IMG/VR virus record: IMGVR_UViG_3300009504_000030
Location: 1 to 28,011 of that record
Source of the DNA: a virus
Direction: 5' to 3' (one strand)
Length of the DNA stretch: 28,011 nt
The notes under the pieces: generated by a model
What the model saw: only the letters and a program-made list of their open reading frames with translations
Database searches by the model: none
What the model was told of the DNA's origin: nothing
In this document: positions 22,084 to 28,011 of the stretch, one piece after another
How the letters are laid out: the number at the start of each line of letters is the position of its first letter
Numbering within the stretch: the stretch's first letter is position 1
Made by a program: the position numbers and the translations under genes

Positions 22084-23178
22084 ATGACAGAAAGAGTACC
22101 AGACACTATACCACTGTCAGAAGTGGTGTATGTCTTAGCTAACATGAAGAGTGAGAAGTTCCCAGAGGGTATACTCATACCCAATGACCTGGGAAACCAT
22201 GCCTTCTGCTCCATCACATCCAACTGTCCTGAAGCTGTTAAGCTCAACAGGGTGATGATGGAAGCTGGGCTGGAGTTCCAGGAGCTCTTGGTAGCATACA
22301 ATCAGGTGTATAGGCCAGTAAATCCTCTGGATAGCTTCACCATGCCTGAAGTGGATGGGAGGACAGCTATTGTCATTGGGACACAGAGGATAGAGATAGA
22401 CCTGACGGAGGTACTCAGGAATAGGGTAGGAACACAGCTCCAGGATATACTGTATAGGATGGAGAATCTGGAGAACACTGGGAGGGAGGCTATAAGGGGC
22501 TGTTACCTGTCCTATGTGAGGGCTGTTAGGGATGTGAGGCAGGCTAGGAGACTGGAGCAACTGACTATACCAACCAGGGAGTATGCCAAGTATCCTTGCT
22601 ATGTGAGCTCAGACCAGGGCAGGTATCTGTTCACCTTCTCATTCAACTATGAGCCACAGTGGATATACAGAGGTGGAGAAAGGTATGAGCTCAGTACACA
22701 GGACAAGGGAGATCTGCTCCAGTCTATCTTTCTCACCATACCTGTGTCTCCTGAGAGATCTATCTTCCAGCCATATCTGGTAGATGAGGCTGGGAGGACA
22801 TTCTCCCACTATCATGGCACTCATGGGGACTGCTGGGGGCATGTCAGGCTACCTACTAGGTGGGATGGTAGCTTGAAGCAGTTAGATGAGTTGAAGTGTG
22901 GACTGGAAGCTGCCTCAGCTACGATCAACATGGATAGTCTGATGAGTGATAATCCACCAGGGTTTCCAGATATTAGGGAACTGCTGGGTAGTTGTACTCA
23001 TCTGGGATCGGAAGGGGTAAGGAGGACAAGAGCACCAAGACCAGTGGAAGAGCATGAGGTGTACCTGGATGAGGACAGGGATGATGGGGATGATGATGAT
23101 GTTGATAATGAGCCTGATTTTATTGAACCAGTAAGACCACCAGCAAGAGGCTGGGGTGCAGCAAGGAGGGAAGGATGA
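22084..23178 (+). CDS. E2-like (UBC-fold) ubiquitin-conjugating candidate
   Basis: A 364-residue protein; ATG 22084 is chosen because AAGGAGAGGAAC precedes it, while an upstream in-frame GTG (22054) lies inside the hairpin. Residues ~95-160 are helical. Residues ~168-256 look like the UBC core: strands YLFTFSFNYEP, SIFLTIPVSPE and FQPYLVDEAGRTF, then SHYHGTHGDCWGHV (241-254). That carries H-x-H, a G-D-C-W-G turn and Cys250, matching the prokaryotic E2 pattern (HPH...G..C.G), with Cys250 as the candidate thioester residue. The C-terminus (328-347) is strongly acidic with a run of Asp. It sits between the modifier and the E1-like gene. The E2 call rests on motif and context; the protein is longer than typical E2 (about 150 residues). 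Confidence 0.6.
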   Translation: MTERVPDTIPLSEVVYVLANMKSEKFPEGILIPNDLGNHAFCSITSNCPEAVKLNRVMMEAGLEFQELLVAYNQVYRPVNPLDSFTMPEVDGRTAIVIGTQRIEIDLTEVLRNRVGTQLQDILYRMENLENTGREAIRGCYLSYVRAVRDVRQARRLEQLTIPTREYAKYPCYVSSDQGRYLFTFSFNYEPQWIYRGGERYELSTQDKGDLLQSIFLTIPVSPERSIFQPYLVDEAGRTFSHYHGTHGDCWGHVRLPTRWDGSLKQLDELKCGLEAASATINMDSLMSDNPPGFPDIRELLGSCTHLGSEGVRRTRAPRPVEEHEVYLDEDRDDGDDDDVDNEPDFIEPVRPPARGWGAARREG

Positions 23179-23438
23179 AATATCCAGATGGAGTAACACA
23201 CCATGATGTTATGCAAAGGAGAGAACAGTTAATAGAGCTTCGTAACTCCTCATGTAATGATGAGAACCTTAGCTTAGAAGAGGTTTCACTGGACTTATAT
23301 GAAGCTCTACTGAATGTGTATCAGGACATTGACTTGTCCCTATATGGATCAGATGAACTCAACATACAAGTTAAGCAAGCTATCTCTAAGAAAGAGGTTT
23401 GGATAGCAGAAGGGATTGCTCAGAGAAGGAGGACATAG
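23175..23438 (+). CDS. Hypothetical protein inside the ubiquitin-like operon, 87 aa
   Basis: ATG 23175 overlaps the E2-like stop (ATGA) and its TAG (23436-23438) abuts the E1-like ATG, so it is fully embedded in the cassette. The 87-residue product is helical and acidic (HHDVMQRREQLIELRNS, then LEEVSLDLYEALLNVYQDIDLSLYG), ending basic (IAQRRRT). Codon use is more AT-rich than its neighbours. No family recognised. Position suggests an adaptor, inhibitor or specificity factor for the E1/E2 pair, which is inference. Confidence 0.65.
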   Translation: MKYPDGVTHHDVMQRREQLIELRNSSCNDENLSLEEVSLDLYEALLNVYQDIDLSLYGSDELNIQVKQAISKKEVWIAEGIAQRRRT

Positions 23439-24101
23439 ATGCCAGATGAATTGTATGACAGGCAAACTACACTGTACCTGGATATACCAAGTGAGGTGAC
23501 GGTGGTGGGACTGGGTGGCATAGGCTTCTGGGTTGCTACCTTTGCAGCCCTATCGGGAGTGTCCACTCTCTACCTATTTGATGGGGATACACTGGAGGAG
23601 TCCAACCGTAATAGGCTGCCAGTCTGCCAGTCCTCCATCAACAGGCCAAAGGTGGAGGTAGCTGCTGACTACATAGGGAGTATGAGGCCTGATGCTACGG
23701 TAGTGCCTATCAAGGAGAGGCTGGAAGGGCAGTTGCTACAGATACAGATGAGCATATCCAATACCTTCATTGACTGCACTGATAGCCCCAAGTGTCAGAT
23801 AACTCTGTATAATGAGTGCAAGAAGTGGGGCAAGAGATTCATTCGTGCAGGGTACGATGGTACTAGGGTAATGGTAACGAGCCATGTCAGTGGCTGGATC
23901 AAGGGGGACTCGGAGGAAGAGAACTATCAGGTGAACCCTAGCTGGGTAGTTCCAGCTGCGACAGTAGCTGCACTGGCTGTGGGGAAGCTGCTGAAGTATC
24001 GAGACCAGGAAGTGGGACTGGATATGTCGGAGATTGGGATACCAGTGGTACAAAGGCAAGCTAGAACTACTGCTAGATGTAGACAGCAAGGAAGGAGGTA
24101 A
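23439..24101 (+). CDS. E1-like / ThiF-family adenylating enzyme
   Basis: A 220-residue protein with GGAGGACATAG before its ATG. ThiF/E1 features in order: YDRQ at 6-9; nucleotide-binding loop GLGGIG (24-29); FDGDTLEESNRNR (47-59), holding Asp48/Asp50, Asn56 and Arg59 of the ATP site; conserved Lys71 in NRPK; DCTD at 112-115, the Mg/adenylate strand-end motif; and a C-terminal VPAATVAALAVGKLLKY helix (171-187). It would adenylate the ubiquitin-like C-terminus. Zinc CxxC pairs of ThiF/MoeB are absent and no cysteine occupies the usual E1 thioester region between DCTD and the last helix except Cys119 and Cys127, so it may be an adenylation-only E1. It is slightly shorter than typical ThiF (~250). 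Confidence 0.88.
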   Translation: MPDELYDRQTTLYLDIPSEVTVVGLGGIGFWVATFAALSGVSTLYLFDGDTLEESNRNRLPVCQSSINRPKVEVAADYIGSMRPDATVVPIKERLEGQLLQIQMSISNTFIDCTDSPKCQITLYNECKKWGKRFIRAGYDGTRVMVTSHVSGWIKGDSEEENYQVNPSWVVPAATVAALAVGKLLKYRDQEVGLDMSEIGIPVVQRQARTTARCRQQGRR

Positions 24102-24104
24102 GCA

Positions 24105-24917
24105 ATGGCCTGGGGTAAGGATAGTGCTAACAATGGAGTAACATGCTCGGAGGTGGGTAAGCCTGACATCTACATAGAGGTCAAGGCTAGGCAGAAGATA
24201 CAGTACCTGATGGAGGAGTACACGAGTCAGGAATGGTTGGGATATCTGGTGGGTAGGGAGTCTGAGAAGAAGAACTTCTTTGTGGAAGACCTGGTAGTGC
24301 CACCTCATGCTGAGGCTTCGGGAGCCTGTGCTGAGGCTGAGCCTAACACAGTACCTGAAGGGTGTGTGGGGATTATACACTCCCATCACAGCATGGGAGC
24401 ATTCCATAGCCACACTGACAAGACCTATGCTGACAGGAACCACCCCATCTCCATCACGGTGGCAAGGAGGCAAGGGGAGCTGGAGTATGATGGGGTATCA
24501 CTGCAACGGACACCATGTGGTAAGCTGACCACGGTAGCCTGTGATGTCAGGTATGTGGCTCCACCACCAGCCTTTGACAAGGATGAGTGGCTGGAGGAGG
24601 CCAAGGAGAACATAGCGAAGGGTAAGAAGGTGGTGACAGTGGTATATCCACAGTCCCCTTTTGGCAGAACGGTCTACCGTGGGACACATCACTCCTCATG
24701 TACGGGGACTAAGGGGCTGACCAAGGCTGAGAAGAAGGCACTGAAGAAGGCTAGGAAGGAAGTGGAGAAGCCCAGGCCACTGGTGACACAGGAGGACATA
24801 GAGGAGCTCAATGAGCTGTATGTTAATCAGTTTGGACAGACGCTCACTAGGGCTGAGGTGGAGGACATGCTGGCTAATGGTGACCCAAGAGGAAGAGGGC
24901 TGGATTACTGGGATTAA
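24105..24917 (+). CDS. JAB/JAMM metallo-isopeptidase
   Basis: A 270-residue protein; ATG follows AAGGAGGTAAGCA, which also ends the E1-like frame. The JAMM zinc site is complete: Glu43 (QEWLGYLVG, the usual E-x-x-G-x-L-x-G), then His92-x-His94, Ser102 and Asp105 (H-x-H-x7-S-x2-D). In this family the site cleaves ubiquitin-like proteins from targets or trims their C-termini. Because the partner modifier already ends at Gly, removal from substrates is the more likely task. Residues ~205-225 are lysine-rich (KAEKKALKKARKE) and the last ~40 are acidic/helical, an extra C-terminal region beyond the catalytic core. The gene is the last catalytic member of the cassette. Confidence 0.88.
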   Translation: MAWGKDSANNGVTCSEVGKPDIYIEVKARQKIQYLMEEYTSQEWLGYLVGRESEKKNFFVEDLVVPPHAEASGACAEAEPNTVPEGCVGIIHSHHSMGAFHSHTDKTYADRNHPISITVARRQGELEYDGVSLQRTPCGKLTTVACDVRYVAPPPAFDKDEWLEEAKENIAKGKKVVTVVYPQSPFGRTVYRGTHHSSCTGTKGLTKAEKKALKKARKEVEKPRPLVTQEDIEELNELYVNQFGQTLTRAEVEDMLANGDPRGRGLDYWD

Positions 24918-24926
24918 GGAGGACAG

Positions 24927-25136
24927 ATGGTAGATAAGATATGCTCATTCTGTAGGGAGTCATATGTCTTTGCTGATGGGCATGACTATGACAGGTGTGT
25001 GAAGGAGTGCGAGGAGAAGTTGAGTGTTGCTGTGAGAATACTTAGTCGAAGATACTGGGCATTGAACTGTGCTAAGGAGATACAAGGTCAGGACTGGTGG
25101 AGAAGTAAGAAGGGCTGGAGTAAAAAGGAGGACTGA
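24927..25136 (+). CDS. Small Cys-rich (zinc-finger-like) protein, 69 aa
   Basis: ATG 24927 follows AAGGAGGACAG, 9 nt after the JAB stop. The 69-residue product has CSFC (6-9) and C-x3-C (RCVKEC, near 24-28), a possible zinc site, followed by a basic Trp-rich C-terminus (AKEIQGQDWWRSKKGWSKKED). Its TGA abuts the next ATG. It may be a further adaptor linked to the conjugation genes or an unrelated early protein; no family recognised. Confidence 0.6.
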   Translation: MVDKICSFCRESYVFADGHDYDRCVKECEEKLSVAVRILSRRYWALNCAKEIQGQDWWRSKKGWSKKED

Positions 25137-25394
25137 ATGGATCATGGAGAATGGATGGAAGCTCAGGATATGCTGCAAGAGATGAGGAAGGCTAGGAGGA
25201 GGGTGAGTAGGATATCCTACGACTGTATGAAGCTCAGGGTTAGAGGAGATAGGACTTACTGTGAGCTTGGGAAGAGGCTTACTACAGCCAAGGATGGGTC
25301 ACTGGCACTGGAGGCTGCCTTCAAGGGGTACACGCCGAAGATCTGCTTTACCTGTCCTGACTTTGATGGGGAGGAAGGAGGAGAGGAGCTATGA
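25137..25394 (+). CDS. Cys-rich hypothetical protein, 85 aa
   Basis: ATG 25137 directly follows the previous stop, with AGGAGG inside it; the TGA overlaps the next ATG (ATGA). Residues 1-25 are a basic helix (EAQDMLQEMRKARRRVSR). Four cysteines follow: Cys30, Cys42, and the pair in ICFTCPDF near the C-terminus, with YCELGKRL between. This spacing could bind zinc. Pattern seen in many small phage proteins; function unknown. Confidence 0.6.
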   Translation: MDHGEWMEAQDMLQEMRKARRRVSRISYDCMKLRVRGDRTYCELGKRLTTAKDGSLALEAAFKGYTPKICFTCPDFDGEEGGEEL

Positions 25395-25705
25395 ACAAAG
25401 CACCAATATTGACGGATGAGGAGATACGCAAATCCTATGTGTCTGCCCCTGCGCCCTATCGCAGTGAGCAAGACAGGGCTGTCGCCCAGAAGCAACTTGA
25501 CTCTGCCCACCTTCACTACATGGGGGTAGTGAGGGAGATATTCGAGGCGTACGATAGATACATCAGTCTTTTGGAAGAGGAGAATACCAGCTTAGTAGGA
25601 CTGGCCACTACGCATGGCTGGGGTTCTAAGGGAGTCGAGCAGGGCAAGGAATGTCGCCAACAAATCCTTGAGCTAAAGTCCCGATTCTTGGAGGGACATG
25701 ACTAA
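25391..25705 (+). CDS. Hypothetical phage protein (LTDEEIRK start), 104 aa
   Basis: Coupled by ATGA to the previous gene and overlapping the next by 8 bp. The product begins ILTDEEIRKSY, then has AQKQLDSAHLHYMGVVREIFEAYDRYISLLEEEN and a C-terminal helix. 'LTdeEIr......AqL.k...' is a common start of uncharacterised phage proteins. Codon use stands out: CGC and GCC appear often, while neighbours prefer AGG and GCT, hinting at separate origin. No enzymatic motif. Confidence 0.6.
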   Translation: MNKAPILTDEEIRKSYVSAPAPYRSEQDRAVAQKQLDSAHLHYMGVVREIFEAYDRYISLLEEENTSLVGLATTHGWGSKGVEQGKECRQQILELKSRFLEGHD

Positions 25706-25904
25706 GGAGCTGGATAAGATACAGGCTAGGCTGGCTATAGTGGTGGAGACACTGGAGGAGAGGATGGATAGGACAGTGGAGGAGGATCAAGTGCTCACTG
25801 AGGCCAGGATAAGGCTAGATGCTGCTAGGATAGGGCTAGTGAAGGCTGATGGGTGGATAGAGAAAGTCCTGAATAGTCTTGACAAGGGTAGGGAGAAGTG
25901 TTAG
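25698..25904 (+). CDS. Coiled-coil hypothetical protein, 68 aa
   Basis: ATG 25698 lies within the end of the previous gene. Almost the entire 68-residue product is predicted helix with heptad-like spacing (LDKIQARLAIVVETLEERMDRTVEEDQVLTEARIRLDAARIGLVKADGW). No catalytic motif or membrane segment. It may be a small structural or regulatory partner for a neighbouring protein such as the ATPase that follows. Unassigned. Confidence 0.55.
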   Translation: MTKELDKIQARLAIVVETLEERMDRTVEEDQVLTEARIRLDAARIGLVKADGWIEKVLNSLDKGREKC

Positions 25905-25934
25905 TATGTATAGACTACTCTTGAAGGAGGTGGA

Positions 25935-26675
25935 TTGAGTATCCACGATGTTCAGGAATACGTGCAGACTCCTGTATTCCATCCCCCATTCATTATTGAG
26001 CATGTGCTACCAAGAGGGGGCAAGCTGCTCCTCTATGGGAAGGCAGGGGTGATGAAGAGCTGGCTTGCCCAGTACAAGGGCTTCTGCATAGCTACGGGGA
26101 CAGAGTGGCTTGGGTTGGAGACCACCCAGGCTAGGGTGCTACTGGTTAACTTTGAGATAAGTAACTGGAGTTATCACCATAGGCTCTGTCTGATGGCTAA
26201 CCAATTCTCCCTTGAGCCCCAAGTATTGTATGAGTACTCCCCTTCTATTCTGTATCTTGATGACCCCAGTGTATTTAGGAGGTTCAAGGCAAGGGTGGAT
26301 GAGGTGGAGCCAGAGGTCATCATCTTGGACTGTATGTCTGGCTGCTTTGGTGGAGATGAGAACAATAGTAGGGAGATGTCAGGGTTCATTGGGAATCTGG
26401 AGGAGCTCAAGGGTGATGGGAGGAGTCTGGTGCTTATCCACCACTCCAACAAGAATATCCTGGCTGTTGATCAGATGGATAAGGCAAGGGGTCATAGTAA
26501 GCTGGTAGGGAGGGTGGATAGTATCCTGCACCTGGTTAACCAGCCATCTGGGAAGCAGTTGCAATTTGGGAAAACCAGACATGCCCCATTCCAGATGCAT
26601 AGTAAGAACCTGGTGTTTGAGGACTATGTATGGGGGATAAGGGGGCAGGTGCAAGGAGGGACAGAGATGGGTTAG
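25935..26675 (+). CDS. RepA/RecA-like ATPase (AAA_25 type)
   Basis: A 246-residue protein beginning at TTG 25935, right after AAGGAGGTGGA; no in-frame ATG fits. The P-loop is at residues 35-42 (GKAGVMKS), with Met40 where most have Gly before the Lys. FEIS (73-76) follows the second strand. Walker B is VIILD with Asp132, and IHHSNK (168-173) is the His-containing sensor strand typical of RepA-like hexameric helicases and replicative ATPases. VGRVDSILHL is also family-like. It is short and lacks a visible primase or zinc domain. It is likely a replication helicase-like or recombination mediator ATPase. Confidence 0.78.
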   Translation: MSIHDVQEYVQTPVFHPPFIIEHVLPRGGKLLLYGKAGVMKSWLAQYKGFCIATGTEWLGLETTQARVLLVNFEISNWSYHHRLCLMANQFSLEPQVLYEYSPSILYLDDPSVFRRFKARVDEVEPEVIILDCMSGCFGGDENNSREMSGFIGNLEELKGDGRSLVLIHHSNKNILAVDQMDKARGHSKLVGRVDSILHLVNQPSGKQLQFGKTRHAPFQMHSKNLVFEDYVWGIRGQVQGGTEMG

Positions 26676-26726
26676 TGTTTGATAAGGAGAGGAGATAGGA
26701 AACAAATGTTTGATAAGGAGGGGAGA
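26676..26726 (+). repeat. Direct repeat containing Shine-Dalgarno sequence
   Basis: TGTTTGATAAGGAGAGGAGA (26676-26695) and TGTTTGATAAGGAGGGGAGA (26707-26726) are 20-mers with one difference, 31 nt apart, in the gap after the ATPase gene. The second copy supplies the ribosome binding site of the 54-residue gene; the first could serve a short frame at 26706. Likely a recent local duplication. Confidence 0.7.
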
Positions 26727-26727
26727 C

Positions 26728-26892
26728 ATGCACATACATATTCATGGGATTGTGGAGAGTGATGATGGGAAGCAGATTGAGATAACTCTTAGTGGTGATA
26801 CTATTGGGTATGATGATGTTCCTGGGAGTACACCCGAAGAGGTAGCTCAAGCCTACAAGAAAACCAAGAAAGAACTGGAGAAGGAGGACTAA
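26728..26892 (+). CDS. Small His-rich-start hypothetical protein, 54 aa
   Basis: ATG 26728 is preferred over an in-frame TTG at 26710, since AAGGAGGGGAGAC directly precedes it. The 54-residue product begins with alternating histidines (MHIHIHG), then a strand IEITLSGDTIGYDDVPG and an acidic/basic helix (EEVAQAYKKTKKELEKED). The HIH start resembles a beta strand with surface histidines. No family is recognised. It is spaced 1 nt from the next gene. Confidence 0.55.
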   Translation: MHIHIHGIVESDDGKQIEITLSGDTIGYDDVPGSTPEEVAQAYKKTKKELEKED

Positions 26893-26893
26893 C

Positions 26894-27598
26894 ATGCCAT
26901 TAACAGATAGGAGTCAAGCCAAGGAAGGAGGCTGGGCACAGGTCAGGGAAGCACTGGTGTCCTTTGAGGGGGATGTCAAGGGTGCTGAGTTTGATCAGTG
27001 GGGTGGACAGCTGTTTGATGAGGAGGGAAAGAAACGACCACCCAAGGAGTTCCTGGAGATACAGTGTGACAATGTGGAAGTGCTGGAGGTGACTGAGGAA
27101 CTCACCATGAACATCACGGACATGAACTTCAGGGTCAACTGTAGTGATTTCAAGGGTAGCTTCTGGATAGATGAGTTCCTTGCATCGGCAGATGAGCACA
27201 AGATCATTGTCCCCCAAGGGCTGATAGGCAAGAGGCTGGTCTTCAAGAAGAAGACACTGGTGGCTAAGAACAAGGATGGGTCGGATAATCCCAAGTATAA
27301 CTCCACTAACTATGTGATAGTGGGAGTGAAGGGGAGTAAGTCAGCTGTACAGCCAACCACACAGCCTACCCCCGAAGTGCCATCGGAGCCAGCCACTCCA
27401 CCTGGAGACCCGATGGTGGTAGCAGCTAACATTGCTGTTGGTAAGACAGAGGCACAGTTCAAGACAGCCATAGCCCTGGAACCTTCCTTTGTTGGAAGCC
27501 CACTGCTATCCCTGGCCAAGACTGGTATGCTAACACAGGCACTGGTGAGTGAAGGCAGGCTGGTACTGGGTGAGGATGGCAAGTACCAGAAGGCTTAG
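26894..27598 (+). CDS. Putative OB-like DNA-binding / replication-associated protein
   Basis: A 234-residue protein, ATG after AAGGAGGACTAAC. Residues ~35-145 are beta-rich and alternate charged and hydrophobic residues (EFLEIQCDNVEVLEV, then NITDMNFRVNCSDFKGSFWIDEFLASADEH, then LIGKRLVFKKKTLVAKNKDGS), a pattern compatible with an OB fold. Residues ~150-175 are a Pro/Thr-rich linker (QPTTQPTPEVPSEPATPP). The last ~55 residues form a helical domain (GKTEAQFKTAIALEPSFVGSPLLSLAKTGMLTQALVSEGRLVLGEDGKYQ) that looks like a small winged-helix-like module. Position after the ATPase gene fits a single-strand-binding or loader partner. Fold and role are inference. Confidence 0.55.
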   Translation: MPLTDRSQAKEGGWAQVREALVSFEGDVKGAEFDQWGGQLFDEEGKKRPPKEFLEIQCDNVEVLEVTEELTMNITDMNFRVNCSDFKGSFWIDEFLASADEHKIIVPQGLIGKRLVFKKKTLVAKNKDGSDNPKYNSTNYVIVGVKGSKSAVQPTTQPTPEVPSEPATPPGDPMVVAANIAVGKTEAQFKTAIALEPSFVGSPLLSLAKTGMLTQALVSEGRLVLGEDGKYQKA

Positions 27599-27617
27599 GA
27601 GATACCTGGAGAAGATG

Positions 27618-27668
27618 GAAGGGAGGGACTCCAGGAGGGTTCTGTCACCCTAATCTCCCCCTCCCTTC
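27618..27668 (+). terminator. Large hairpin after the 234-residue gene
   Basis: GAAGGGAGGG (27618-27627) pairs perfectly with CCCTCCCTTC (27659-27668). Inside, AGGGT (27636-27640) pairs with ACCCT (27647-27651). It begins 20 nt after the stop and lacks a U-tract. An additional small dyad, GAGGGG (27721-27726) with CCCCTC (27743-27748), lies downstream, and a weak extended -10 (TGA-TATAGA, -10 at 27691-27696) may restart transcription for the last small gene. Confidence 0.5.
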
Positions 27669-27765
27669 AAGTATAGATTGGTGATACTGATATAGAAATT
27701 ATTAGAAATGAGGGCTTTCAGAGGGGCAGCCCAGATAGAAAACCCCTCGTGGATAAGGAGGTAAG

Positions 27766-27918
27766 ATGGAACAGATGGTAGATGTATGTCCTAAGTGTTG
27801 GGCAGATCCCTGCCTTTGTTCCCAGTTAGACCCAGCCACCAAGAAGGTGACAACTTGGCAGGTAGCAGTAGCTCTGCAATCTGGCTACTGGCTGGGTAGG
27901 GTTAACTGTGTCCAGTGA
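27766..27918 (+). CDS. Small zinc-binding protein, 50 aa
   Basis: ATG 27766 follows GGATAAGGAGGTAAG, a strong ribosome binding site. The 50-residue product has CPKCWADPCLC near the N-terminus (Cys8, Cys11, Cys16, Cys18), a compact four-cysteine site, and a C-terminal part WQVAVALQSGYWLGRVNCVQ. No family is recognised. It is another of the small Cys-rich proteins typical of this arm. Confidence 0.6.
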   Translation: MEQMVDVCPKCWADPCLCSQLDPATKKVTTWQVAVALQSGYWLGRVNCVQ

Positions 27919-27933
27919 GGCATAGACCCAAGG

Positions 27934-28008
27934 AGTGCTGGTGTCCCACAGTTTGGATCTCTTGGCTGATTGTGGTAAATGGTCGAGAACCTGTGGGATG
28001 CCAGTACT
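27934..28008. repeat. Long imperfect inverted repeat at the right edge
   Basis: AGTGCTGG (27934-27941) and TCCCACAG (27944-27951) face CTGTGGGA (27991-27998) and CCAGTACT (28001-28008): 16 pairs including a G-U, with a 2-nt mismatch in the middle and a 39-nt loop. It starts 16 nt after the last gene. It may be a terminator stem, a structured leader of the next gene or part of an origin. The window ends 3 nt later. Confidence 0.5.
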
Positions 28009-28011
28009 GAA

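Noticed and set aside
23050-23120. GAT-rich repeat in the E2-like gene as a microsatellite or CRISPR-like repeat
   Set aside because: It is the coding sequence of the Asp-rich tail; no regular repeat/spacer pattern exists here or elsewhere in the window.
23736-24473. 245-codon minus-strand frame opposite the E1-like and JAB genes
   Set aside because: It is antisense to two clearly recognised enzymes, has no Shine-Dalgarno site and an unlikely His/Leu/Pro/Ser composition.
21694-24917. Interpreting the ThiF-like and JAB genes as a molybdopterin/thiamine pathway or a lambda tail-assembly K/I module
   Set aside because: No biosynthetic partner genes or tail genes adjoin them, and the presence of an E2-like protein and a separate beta-grasp modifier fits conjugation better.
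27934-28008. tRNA-like fold at the right edge
   Set aside because: A GGTCGAGAACC segment recalls a T-arm, but no acceptor stem, D-arm or anticodon arm of the right size can be drawn.

Overview
The window is a piece of a double-stranded DNA tailed-phage (or prophage) genome with no bacterial housekeeping genes. The evidence is a packaging and head module on the minus strand: small terminase, large terminase, portal, a giant internal protein, scaffold, major capsid protein and capsid cement protein. A divergent block of short early genes lies on the plus strand. The host cannot be named. Shine-Dalgarno sites (AGGAGG) precede nearly every gene, promoters look like sigma70 sites, and arginine is mostly AGG/AGA, so a bacterial host is likely. 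A Dehalococcoidia-like or other environmental host is only a guess. No integrase, DNA polymerase, endolysin or tRNA gene was seen, and both ends are open.

Left arm (1-17940, minus strand, read right to left): TerS, a small conserved protein, TerL, portal, a 2217-residue protein with an HEVAH zincin motif, an internal sigma70-like promoter, scaffold, major capsid protein, cement protein, then a run of structural and small genes. That run includes a holin-like coiled-coil/membrane protein, a ParB-like-fold protein, a beta-helix tail-fibre-like protein and a truncated gene at the edge.

Switch region (17941-18123) and control region (18481-20009): two divergent sigma70-type promoters flank tandem 11-bp repeats. 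Further right are perfect palindromes, a GC-rich multi-stem element, and two promoter/leader units. Each of these two leaders carries a boxA-like sequence about 35 nt after the -10 box, which suggests NusB/boxA-type antitermination.

Right arm (18124-27918, plus strand): short genes, many with paired cysteines (zinc ribbons), then the most notable block at 21694-24917. It encodes, in order, a ubiquitin-like beta-grasp protein, a candidate E2-like protein with an H-x-H...G-D-C-W-G motif, a small unknown protein, an E1/ThiF-like adenylating enzyme and a JAB/JAMM metallopeptidase with a complete H-x-H-x7-S-x2-D motif. This is the full part list of a ubiquitin-like conjugation and deconjugation pathway inside a phage early operon. 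Downstream are more small proteins, a RepA/RecA-like ATPase and a 234-residue protein that may bind DNA.

The intergenic gaps on both arms repeatedly hold strong GC-rich hairpins without U-tracts. The largest (about 20 bp of stem) separates the ubiquitin-like gene from its E2-like partner.
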